From Amphiduros pacificus (Eukaryota; Annelida; Polychaeta; Phyllodocida; Hesionidae), in contig OX439005.1 in NCBI GenBank assembly GCA_949316495.1, positions 41,228,682 through 41,292,681 of the forward strand: DNA of 64,000 nt, in the 5' to 3' direction. The notes below the pieces were generated by a model that saw only the letters and a list, made by a program, of their open reading frames with translations, was not told where the DNA came from and ran no database searches. Below are positions 35,201 through 48,400 of the stretch, in pieces; the first letter of the stretch is position 1; each line of letters starts with the position of its first letter. The position numbers and the translations under genes were made by a program.

Positions 35201-38200
35201 AAGGTAAATATATGGGATAGACTGGCCCTGGACATCAAGGTAAATAGATGGGATAGACTGGTCCTGGACATCAAGGTAAATAGATCAGATAGACTGGCCC
35301 TGGACATCAAGGTAAATAGATGGGATAGACTGGCCCTGGACATCAAGGTAGATAGATGGGATAGGCTGGTCCTGGACATCAAGGTAAATAGAGGAAATAG
35401 ACTGGATAAATAGATGAGATAGACTGGCCCTGGACATCAAGGTAAATAGATGAGATAGACTGGCCCTGGACATCAAGGTAGATAGATGGGATAGGCTGGT
35501 TCTGGACATCAAGGTAAATAGAGGAAATAGACTGGATAAATAGATGGGATAGACTGGCCCTGGACATCAAGGTAGATAGATGGAATAGGCTGGCCCTGGA
35601 CATCAAGGTAAATATAGGAAATAGACTGGATAAATAGATGAAATAGACTGGCCCTGGACATCAAGGTTAATAGATGAGATAGGCTGGTCCTGGACATCAA
35701 GGTAAATAGATGAGATAGACTGGTCCTGGACATCAAGGTAAATAGAGGAAATAGACTGGATAAATAGATGGGATAGACTGGCCCTGGACATCAAGGTAGA
35801 TAGATGGAATAGGCTGGCCCTGGACATCAAGGTAAATAGATGGGATAGGCTGGCCCTGGACATCAAGGTAAATAGATGGGATAGACTGGTCCTGGACATC
35901 AAGGTAAATAGATGAGATAGACTGGCCCTGGACATCAATGTAAATAGATGAGATAGACTGGCCCTGGACATCAAGGTAAATAGATGGGATAGACTGGCCC
36001 TGGACACCAAGGTAGATAGATGGGATAGACTGGCCCTGGACATCAAGGTAGATAGATGGGATAGACTGGCCCTGGACATCAAGGTAAATATATGGGATAG
36101 ACTGGTCCTGGACATCAAGGTAAATAGAGGAGATAGACTGGCCCTGGACATCAAGGTAAATAGATGGGATAGACTGGCCCTGGACACCAAGGTAGATAGA
36201 TGGGATAGACTGGCCCTGGACATCAAGGTAGATAGATGGGATAGACTGGCCCTGGACATCAAGGTAAATATATGGGATAGACTGGCCCTGGACATCAAGG
36301 TAAATAGATGGGATAGACTGGTCCTGGACATCAAGGTAAATAGATCAGATAGACTGGCCCTGGACATCAAGGTAAATAGATGGGATAGACTGGCCCTGGA
36401 CATCAAGGTAGATAGATGGGATAGGCTGGTCCTGGACATCAAGGTAAATAGAGGAAATAGACTGGATAAATAGATGAGATAGACTGGCCCTGGACATCAA
36501 GGTAAATAGATGAGATAGACTGGCCCTGGACATCAAGGTAGATAGATGGGATAGGCTGGTTCTGGACATCAAGGTAAATAGAGGAAATAGACTGGATAAA
36601 TAGATGGGATAGACTGGCCCTGGACATCAAGGTAGATAGATGGAATAGGCTGGCCCTGGACATCAAGGTAAATATAGGAAATAGACTGGATAAATAGATG
36701 AAATAGACTGGCCCTGGACATCAAGGTTAATAGATGAGATAGGCTGGTCCTGGACATCAAGGTAAATAGATGAGATAGACTGGTCCTGGACATCAAGGTA
36801 AATAGAGGAAATAGACTGGATAAATAGATGGGATAGACTGGCCCTGGACATCAAGGTAGATATATGGAATAGGCTGGCCCTGGACATCAAGGTAAATAGA
36901 TGGGATAGGCTGGCCCTGGACATCAAGGTAAATAGATGGGATAGACTGGTCCTGGACATCAAGGTAAATAGATGAGATAGACTGGCCCTGGACATCAATG
37001 TAAATAGATGAGATAGACTGGCCCTGGACATCAAGGTAAATAGATGGGATAGACTGGCCCTGGACACCAAGGTAGATAGATGGGATAGACTGGCCCTGGA
37101 CATCAAGGTAGATAGATGGGATAGACTGGCCCTGGACATCAAGGTAAATATATGGGATAGACTGGCCCTGGACATCAAGGTAAATAGATGGGATAGACTG
37201 GTCCTGGACATCAAGGTAAATAGATCAGATAGACTGGCCCTGGACATCAAGGTAAATAGATGGGATAGACTGGTCCTGGCCATCAAGGTAGATAGATGAG
37301 ATAGACTGGCCCTGGACATCAAGGTAGATAGATGAGATAGACTGGTCCTGGACATCAAGGTAAATAGATGGGATAGGCTGGCCCTGGACATCAAGGTAAA
37401 TAGATGGGATAGACTGGCCCTGGACATCAAGGTATATAGATGGGATAGACTGGTCCTGAACATCAAGGTAAGTAGAGGAGATAGACTGGCCCTGGACATC
37501 AAGGTAAATAGATGGGGTAGACTGGTCCTGGCCATCAAGGTAGATAGATGAGATAGACTGGCCCTGGACATCAAGGTAGATAGATGAGATAGACTGGTCC
37601 TGGACATCAAGGTAAATAGATGGGATAGACTGGTCCTGGCCATCAAGGTAAATAGATGGGATAGACTGGTCCTGGCCATCAAGGTAAATAGATGGGATAG
37701 ACTGGTCCTGGCCATCAAGGAAAATAGATGGGATAGACTGGCCCTGGACATCAAAGTAAATAGATGGGATAGACTGGCCCTGGACATTAAGGTAGATAGA
37801 TGAGATAGACTGGTCCTGGACATCAAGGTAAATAGAGGAGATAGACTGGTCCTGGACATCAAGGTAAATAGATGGGATAGACTGGTCCTGGACATCAAGG
37901 TAGATAGATGAGATAGACTGGTCCTGGACATCAAGGTAAATAGATGGGATAGACTGGCCCTGGACATCAAGGTAAATAGATGGGGGAGACTGGTCCTGGC
38001 CATCAAGGTAAATAGATGGGATAGACTGGCTCTGGACATCAAGGTAAATAGATGAGATAGACTGGTCCTGGACATCAAGGAAAATAGATGGGATAGACTG
38101 GCCCTGGACATCAATGTAAATAGATGAGATAGACTGGCCCTGGACATCAAGGTAAATAGATGGGATAGACTGGCCCTGGACACCAAGGTAGATAGATGGG

Positions 38201-41200
38201 ATAGACTGGCCCTGGACATCAAGGTAGATAGATGGGATAGACTGGCCCTGGACATCAAGGTAAATATATGGGATAGACTGGCCCTGGACATCAAGGTAAA
38301 TAGATGGGATAGACTGGTCCTGGACATCAAGGTAAATAGATCAGATAGACTGGCCCTGGACATCAAGGTAAATAGATGGGATAGACTGGTCCTGGCCATC
38401 AAGGTAGATAGATGAGATAGACTGGCCCTGGACATCAAGGTAGATAGATGAGATAGACTGGTCCTGGACATCAAGGTAAATAGATGGGATAGGCTGGCCC
38501 TGGACATCAAGGTAAATAGATGGGATAGACTGGCCCTGGACATCAAGGTATATAGATGGGATAGACTGGTCCTGAACATCAAGGTAAGTAGAGGAGATAG
38601 ACTGGCCCTGGACATCAAGGTAAATAGATGGGGTAGACTGGTCCTGGCCATCAAGGTAGATAGATGAGATAGACTGGCCCTGGACATCAAGGTAGATAGA
38701 TGAGATAGACTGGTCCTGGACATCAAGGTAAATAGATGGGATAGACTGGTCCTGGCCATCAAGGTAAATAGATGGGATAGACTGGTCCTGGCCATCAAGG
38801 TAAATAGATGGGATAGACTGGTCCTGGCCATCAAGGTAAATAGAGGAGATAGACTGGTCCTGGACATCAAGGTAAATAGATGGGATAGACTGGTCCTGGA
38901 CATCAAGGTAGATAGATGAGATAGACTGGTCCTGGACATCAAGGTAGATAGATGAGATAGACTGGCTTGGGACATCAAGGTAAATAGATGAGATAGACTG
39001 GTCCTGGACATCAAGGAAAATAGATGGGATAGACTGGCCCTGGACATCAAAGTAAATAGATGGGATAGACTGGCCCTGGACATTAAGGTAGATAGATGAG
39101 ATAGACTGGTCCTGGACATCAAGGTAAATAGAGGAGATAGACTGGTCCTGGACATCAAGGTAAATAGATGGGATAGACTGGTCCTGGACATCAAGGTAGA
39201 TAGATGAGATAGACTGGTCCTGGACATCAAGGTAAATAGATGGGATAGACTGGCCCTGGACATCAAGGTAAATAGATGGGGGAGACTGGTCCTGGCCATC
39301 AAGGTAAATAGATGGGATAGACTGGCTCTGGACATCAAGGTAAATAGATGAGATAGACTGGTCCTGGACATCAAGGAAAATAGATGGGATAGACTGGCCC
39401 TGGACATCAAAGTAAATAGATGGGATAGACTGGCCCTGAACATCAAGGTAAATAGATGGGATAGACTGGTCCTGGCCATCAAGGTAAATAGAGGAGATAG
39501 GCTGGTCCTGGACATCAAGGTAAATAGATGGGGTAGACTGGTCCTGGACACCAAAGTAAATAGATGGGATAGACTGGTCCTGGCCATCAAGGTAAATAGA
39601 GGAGATAGACTGGTCCTGGACATCAAGTTAAAAAATGAGATAGATTTATACTGGACACTAGTATTAATAGTTAGCTTGGGATATAAAGATAGATATGGTT
39701 CTCCTAAATAGCTCATCAAGACTCGTGGCCATCATTTCATTTTCATTTTATTCTTCTTTGTCCTTATTTTGTTCATTATCATTCACATTTCTTCCAAACA
39801 ATACTTTTTCTAATGAGTGTTGTAATCACAAAATGTGGTTCAGCAGTTGGAAATTATTTAGACAAAAAAAGATATTGCATATTACATTTTTTATTCCAAT
39901 TTAGAAGGAAAAAATCTCTAGTCTTCTTTTAATGCATTGACTGGTCATGAGTGGTACTTGTTGAAAATTGAAATTTAGGCAATTTGAATGGTCAGGCACG
40001 TGCAAGCTGATCTTGACCAGAATCTTTCAAATCTGTTTGAAAAGGGCATTTACTGTGCAATGTTGAGATTGGGAGATACCATCCTCCAGTTATGGCATAA
40101 AGGATGGTAGAGTGGTTCAGGGTCAGTTAACAGTGAGAAAGATTTCATTCAGACTCTACATGTAGTTACAACTCGCTTGGCACACATAATGACATCTGTG
40201 GTTCTTCCTTGTTGTTAAGGCTCTGCTCCAAAATATGCACTTCTCATGTAATATTTTGCTAAGTAGTTTTATACTGCTTTATATAGTATTTAAAATTAAT
40301 TATGTGAGAGAAGCTTTTCTGGTTCGTATGTAGATCCATGATTTCGCACCAAAAAAGGGGAAAAAAATATTTTTGGCAGCGATGGTAGACTTCTCCATAA
40401 AATGTCTCAATATGTAAATTGAACAACTCTATAATTTGTTTGTTTTATCAGCAGTAGATTTTTGTTTCTGATTATATCTGAGTTATCTATTTTTACCAAA
40501 ATTTAAGGAAAATGTACAAAATGCTGCCATGCTTGTGGTCCTTGGTTATTCATTAAATGTGTTTTTACCCAAAAGAGGAATCTGTTATATCCCATCCCTG
40601 GCTCTGTGCAGCAACTGGTAGCATGACTCTTGGGAAAATAGACAAAATCAGATTTGGTAACCAATGGCATTATTTCCTTTTTGCAGAAAAGCTATGATCA
40701 GTTTGATGGCTTTGTGGTGCTCCATGGGACGGACACCATGGCGTACACAGCCTCGGCCCTATCCTTCATGCTGGAGAACCTGGGCAAACCCGTCGTGCTC
40801 ACTGGCTCACAGGTATCCACAACTCTTATCTCTATATACACACACACTGGCTCACAGGTATCCACAACTCTAATTTCTATATACACACACTGGCTCACAT
40901 GTATCCACAACTCTAATCTATATACACTCACTGGCTCACAGGTATCCACAACTCTAATCTATATACACACACTGGCTCACGGGTATCCATAACTCTAATC
41001 TATATACACACACTGGCTCACAGGTATCCACAACTCTAATCTATATACACACACTGGCTCACAGGTATCCACAATTCTAATCTATATACACACACTGGCT
41101 CACAGGTATCCACAACTCTAATCTATATACCCTAACTGGCTCACAGGTATCCACAACTCTAATCTATATACATGTACACACTGGCTCACAGGTATCCACA

Positions 41201-42328
41201 ACTCTAATCTATATACACAAACTGGCTCACAGGTATCCACAAATTTAATCTATTCACACACTTAGCATTCGTAAAATCAGTTCATTCTAGTGCAAAAAAA
41301 TAACACATTCATTACCTACATGTATCTTATATATAATTATACAGCACAGTTATGCGTATGTTTTTATATTTTTTGAAGATTCCAATATTTGAGACTCGGA
41401 GTGATGGTCGGGATAACTTTCTGGGGGCGCTGATAATGGCTGGTCACTATTGCATACCTGAGGTAAACTCACTGACAATAACCACATGAAAATAGGAGAA
41501 ATCATGTCCATTGATTGCTTTAAATTAAGAATATTCATCACCAAGAATATTCATCAAATAACTCAATCTCAATCAAGATTGATTTATTTGACTTGTGTCT
41601 TAGATTGATATATTTGACTATAGTACTTTTTATATGCTAACCAATCCTTAATTGTATCTGATTTGAATTATTATTTAAATTAGAACTGTTTTAATTCAAA
41701 TTATTATTTAAATTAGAACTGTTTTAATTCAAATTATGAATTAAAAGTTGCCTGAAAAAATATGATTGCAAAAATTGACTGAAAAATATGACAGAGTGTT
41801 GCAATCATGCTTTTTCAGTCAAATTTTAATATATATGTGTGTATATATTTAACTACCGGTATGTGTACAATGAGGATAAAATGTCCTGATCTTTATTAAC
41901 ACATTCAGGGGTACATGTATACAGTGCCATGGTCTGTACAAAAACAGGGTGGTCATTTTTGTCAAAATCACATGAACCGTGATCCACAATTGGACAGCGT
42001 TGTTTATGGAGATTGTCAAGGAGCCAAAGCAAACTTTTTGGATGACTCCTTCCCCAACTGCGTAGTACATTATCAGCTTGAGTGAATACTGCTAGTATCT
42101 GATCAATAAAGACTTACTGGGAAATATTATTATGAGATCACTTGCAAATGATATGTATTGCCCTAAAAAACAAAACAAATTATGAAATCTATAAATATTT
42201 CTAAACAAATTCTCAAAAAAAGTTTTCTCCATAAATCTCGCCACAAGTCATTTTGGAACAGTCTTTTATTTAGAATCTTTGAATAATGATATCGATGATT
42301 TATATATAATTTTCAAAGTTTATCAACC

Positions 42329-42427
<99 letters not shown>

Positions 42428-45400
42428 CTGCCACCATTTTAACTAGGTTTTGTATTGTATTGCACATCATCAAAACCCATTATCACAGCAGTAAATGTAA
42501 ATTAGCCAAATTTACAGTATTATTTAAAATAAAAAAATTGATACCATAAAAACACAACCTCTTTTAATTTTCTTATTCTTAAATAACATTTTGACTTTTG
42601 ATTATATAGTTTATAGTCAAACATCTCAAAGAAATTGCAAAGAAGTTACAATGATAGCTTTAAGTTGTATTGAACTTTTCTCTTGAATAATTTAGTTTAA
42701 AAAATTTTAAATGTCAGATTCTATCCTTTTAACGAAAATGTGAAATTTCTGGCTCATTGCGACTCATTGCGATTGCATTGCAGGGCACTATAGGGCACCA
42801 GACAAGATAAATTCTGACATTTGCTTCCAAATATCATACTTTATTTGTAGGTGACTGTATATTTCAACCATAAGTTACTCCGAGGCAGTAGGAGTACCAA
42901 GGTAGACTCAGGCGCGTTTGACGCCTTCCAATCCCCTAACATGGCGCCACTTGCAGAGCTAGAAATTGATATCCATGGTGAGAACACCCCAATATATACT
43001 CGTATGTGCTTGTAGTGAAATATTTTCAAAAGAAACTTCCGAGAATATAATAATTTGATCATTAATAATGAGGAAGGTAATTTGAGTCTCTCATTTTCTT
43101 CATATTACATGGAAACTGAGTGGAAACTGTGTGGGTTTTTTTTGCAGTTAACTGGTTAGCCGTGTTTCGTCCGATCGGCACCAACAAGTTTGACATTCAC
43201 ACGACCTTGTGTCCCAATGTGGGTCTCCTGCGACTCTTCCCCAGCATCACTGCAGCCACGGTGAGAACACACCTTTATCTCCTGGCATTAAGCACCCATT
43301 TTTATCAGCCATCTCTGAATAAGGTGTGAGGAATTGAAACTGCCTGGCATCTCTAAGTTAGTTTTTTTTGGAAAATTAGTTTATCCTCATAAATTCTCCT
43401 TCACACCATCATCGTGACATCATCATTGTGACACTATAATTTTCATCTAATGGTTGTGATTTAAAGGATATCTTAACCTTGATGCATGACTTTACTATCA
43501 AAATTATGTCATTTCTGCCTCAAATCAAACTCAAAATCAAAACCTTTTTGTCAACATAACACAATAATGGATTATTATTTAAAAAAAGACACAAATTAAT
43601 ATCAATATATCTGGTTCTGTATGGGTCAGGGAGATATCCTTTAAGGCAAGGTCACCTCCTGCCATCACAGAGGCCAGCTTATTGAGTGGTTTAAATTTAT
43701 TCTGTTGAAATGTGTACACTTTCAAATGTGTATTATCGTATATGTGTATATTTTTGGACTTCATTATATATTTGTATGTGACAGCATCAAATATTATATT
43801 TACCACTTTTGACCACTTTATTTATTACCACTATAAATTTTAACTTTGTCAAAGAAAAATACAACAAACAGATATGCATACAGTAACAATGAAGGTTTTC
43901 CTCCCTATCATTGATATGTTGTTGGAAAAAAGAAACATATTAAGGATATTCTAGAGATTCACTTCAGCTACCATTCATCACAGTTGCATTATCATCATTT
44001 CCAAAATGTTGTCAGGGTTTTTTTTTGTTGATAATGAATCATACAGTTCAGTTTGTAGCAGTTTATTTTTAAAAAATTGTGCCAACAGCCCAGCAATGTA
44101 CATGTAAGTGCCAATAAAATCTCAAGCTATTTACCCCTGAGACCAAAGGCTAAAAGGGGTATTGTCTATTTGTCTGGGCTATTTTTTACAACTTAAATAA
44201 GAGGCAATTCATTTTTGGTATATGATAACTTTAAGGAGAATGTGTGCAACTCATATTTGGTATATCATCCGCTAACCAGGCAGATGGGCAATGTAATTTT
44301 AATTTGATTTTTTTTTTTACCTTTTTGTTGTGGCTTTTATTAAAAATTTATCCACTGGCAGGCTATTTTCTACCAGCTGTTTATAACATATACTAAATAT
44401 TTAAATGAATATTCATTTAAATGGAAATGTTAACAATGCCATGTTTATTGGAACATTTGACATTGACAATTCTGGTTAAAGGTCAAATAACCAGGGACCA
44501 TATTCTTTCGGACATATGGACTGGGTTTTATATAACTTTGTTGTACTCTTTTAGAGATTTCATTTATATTTTGTTGTATTTTTTGTTTTTGTTTCTCAAG
44601 GTTGAGGCATTTCTCAAGCCACCAATGCAGGGAGTAGTGGTCCAAACTTATGGCTCTGGAAATGGTCCAGACACCCGTGCTGACCTTCTGGAACTGTTCA
44701 GGGCAGCTTCAAACCGGGGAGTGCTTATCATAAACATCACACAGTGTCACAGAGGAGGAGTCGTGGTGTCCTATGCAGCTGGAAAGGTTTTTATAGCCTA
44801 TCTGTTTTCCTTGCATAACCATTTTCTTTTTAGCTGATGTCAAATTTAAGTAAGAGACAGAATAACACAAGAAAGTCATGGCTTGCACTGCATTTATTCA
44901 AATGAGGATGTGACCTATTTTACAGGCATTGTCTGATGCTGGCATTCTGCCAGGGGGAGATATGACACCAGAGGCCGCTCTCACCAAACTTAGCTATGTA
45001 CTTGGAAAGAGTGACCTATCTCATCAAGAAAAGGCAAGGGTATGTCAAACTAGTTTATTCTACTCTTTTTCAATGTATAGTTGAAAACTCTCATTGAGTT
45101 TGGGAAAATCTTGAAGCAAAGTCCCTGCCTTCAATTTGATTTATAAGGAAATTATTGTAAATTGTAGTGTTTATCAAATAAATATTTGCACTGCCATACA
45201 TATCATATCATCTATATTGGGACAATAGATGATGCTCAGTTTAGATCATTGGAGCATTATTGATAAAGCCTCAGTCACACTTACACAATCTTTTACAAGA
45301 CTTATCACAATCTGTTAAATCACCTGACATCGTTTATCAGCACGGGAACACACTTGTTTGGTCTGCTGAGGTCGGCAATCATGTCATGGCCACGATGTGA

Positions 45401-48400
45401 AGGTGGTCTGGAGGCAATCTTGTGGCAGTCTCTACACAGTCGCCATGCCCTCTGGTGTGAACTTGTGGCAATCATGCATAATCTGCTGACTGGCGTATAG
45501 GTATTCGTCTATGAATCGCATACGGCATGCCACATGTCCATGGGAGGATGGCCTGCCGATCTGGTACGCTCACCTAGCGACCATGGCAGATGTAAACAAA
45601 TCTGTATACGACTTTTGAGGACATTTGAGGACCTCTGAGGACTGGTAAAGTCTTTGTTAAGACCACAGCAAGACCTTGCCAGGTTGTACAAATAGTCACG
45701 TGATAGGGAAGGATGTGTTGAGCATGTGATGGTCTTGTTGTGGTCGAGTGGGGGTCTGGGTCTGAATGTGCTTTGTCTAACTATCATTTTTTGTGCGATC
45801 TTACACAATCTTTTGTACTGTCTTACAAAAGATCGCCTGAGTGTGACTGGGCCTTAAGCCTCTGAGATTTTTGTCTCATCTTTGAATGATTGATAGATAG
45901 CAAGAACATCGATATTTTGACAAGCTTTTGTCTTGGAACAGAGGCACTGAGTTATAGAAGAGCATTAATATTTCCATTGAGCATTGAGACATTCATTGTA
46001 TTTACTCCAGGTAGAGTCAGAGTCATTGTATTTACTCCAGGTAGAGTCAGAGTCATTGTATTTACTCCAGGTAGAGTCAGAGTCATTGTATTTACTCCAG
46101 GTAGAGTCAGAGTCATTGTATTTACTCCAGGTAGAGTCAGAGTCATTGTATTTACTCCAGGTAGAGTCAGAGTCATTGTATTTACTCCAGGTAGAGTCAG
46201 AGTCATTGTATTTACTCCAGGTAGAGTCAGAGTCATTGTATTTACTCCAGGTAGAGTCAGAGTCATTGTATTTACTCCAGGTAGAGTCAGAGTCATTGTA
46301 TTTACTCCAGGTAGAGTCAGGGTCATTGTATTTACTCCAGGTAGAGTCAGAGTCATTGTATTTACTCCAGGTAGAGTCAGAGTCATTGTATTTACTCCAG
46401 GTAGAGTCAGAGTCATTGTATTTACTCCAGGTAGAGTCAGAGTCATTGTATTTACTCCAGGTAGAGTCAGAGTCATTGTATTTACTCCAGGTAGAGTCAG
46501 AGTCATTGTATTTACTCCAGGTAGAGTCAGAGTCATTGTATTTACTCCAGGTAGAGTCAGAGTCATTGTATTTACTCCAAGCAATGAATTAGTTTGATTG
46601 TATTTACTCAAAGTAGTGAATTAAAATCAATTTATTCACTCCAGACAGTGAATTTGAGTCATTGCATATACTCCAAATAGAGATAGGGTCATTGTATTTA
46701 CTCAAAGTAACAAGTAAGAATCATTGTATTTGCTACAGGTAATGAGTTAGAGCCATTGTATTTACTTCAAGTAACTAATCAAAAACTTAGTATTTACTGA
46801 GTATAATGAGTTAGAATTAGGTACATGTAATTTACTGTAGGCAATGAGTCAAAATCATTGTATTTACCCCAAGCAAGAGTCAAAATCATTGTATTTACTC
46901 CAAACAATGAGTCAAAATCATTGTATTTACTCCAAGCAACGAGTCAAAATCATTGTATTTACTCCAAGCAATGAGTCAAAATCATTGTATTGACTTTACA
47001 AGTAATGAGTTGAATTGATTTTATTTACTGCAGGTAATGAGTCAGAACCTCCGTGGAGAGATGCGAGTGTTGGTTGATTACAAGGGAGAAGATGTATCTC
47101 TACTTGAGTTCCCCCTGGTGGAGAAACTGAAAGAAACAATGAGGCTCAGTACCCCAGAGGTCACAATCTTTATACTTCTTATTTCTGTTCATGATATATA
47201 TCAAACTTAACGCAAAAGAACTGGTGGGGGCGCCATAGCTTGTAAGCTGCTTGCTGTATTTTGTTTTTAACTGATATAAATTTTTGGCCTATAATACTAA
47301 ATTGTGTGTCAATATAAGTTTTGTCATTTTGAGGTAAGATGGAAGTAAATGTAAATGTTTATTATTTTTACTGTTTGGAAAATGTTGTGGGAAAGTGTAT
47401 TTAGGTGCTTGGTGTCCATTTATCCATCAGTCCATGTAATGATGGAAATTCTCTTCAAATATTAGGTTCAGATAAACCAAAGGTATTACAAATATAGTGC
47501 TCCAGGTATTACAAATTTTGTTCCAGGAAACTTTTCAAAATAAGGTACATTTACTTTACTAGGTCACAGACCCATTTTATGTTTCTATGGTGAAGTGAAC
47601 TGTATAAAAAAATTAATTGCACTTTGTTTGTGCAATTTATATCATTTAATTATGTTGTGATGATGAAAATGAATAATAAATGAGTGGATTAGGTCTGATT
47701 TCACCAGATGAAAAATACAAATAAATAACTCATAATAGATTGAGAGGTAAATGTAATACATTTGGTTGTAAAATTTTGCTTTATGGAGCAGATGAGCAAA
47801 ATCATATGAGTTTGGACTTTAACCCATTGACCTTTGTTGTAATAACCTTCAATAATTTGGAAAATTTCTCAACTTCATTAAGAAAGTAAAAGTTAATATT
47901 TGGTACACAGGAAGTCTGCAGTGCTATATTAGTTTCATTTTGTCATCGTTGACCTTGGCACAGTGACCTTTTTGATACAATGATTTGTGTTTATTGATTT
48001 CAGGAGATGAAGATGCTGAAGGATGCACTGTTTCCCTCCCTGCTATGCACAGCATCCCGGGAGGCAGACAAAGAGAAACTCACACATCTTATGAATTCTG
48101 TAAGCATTTGGTTCACATCATTGCATAATCTGATGCCATCTAACCAAATCATTTTAAAGGTAGAAACCTTCAATATGAGGTCGTTTTTTTATTAAAAGTT
48201 TAGTGGCAGATGGCACCACACTGTTTGTTAATTTTGTTGTTATGACAGAGTTATTGATCTTTGTGGGATTTGTTTTAGTTTGGAGTAATTGCATGTAAGA
48301 TCAAGGCCAAACATCATATTCAGTGCCTTTAGCGAAAATCATTTTTCAATGTGAATGATAAAATAAAATATACACAGCCTTATTATAATGAGCATCTCTA

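Noticed and set aside
36663-39719. 1018-codon open frame on the minus strand and sister frames of 279-342 codons
   Set aside because: They are the reverse reading of the 36-bp satellite ([12 protein letters not shown] repeats). The unit length is a multiple of three and lacks stops in that frame. No independent coding evidence.
45890-46611. Repeat-protein-like frames [10 protein letters not shown] and [10 protein letters not shown]
   Set aside because: Both strands of the 30-bp array are open at once, which is a property of the perfect repeat and not of a gene. It lies in an intron of ASPG.
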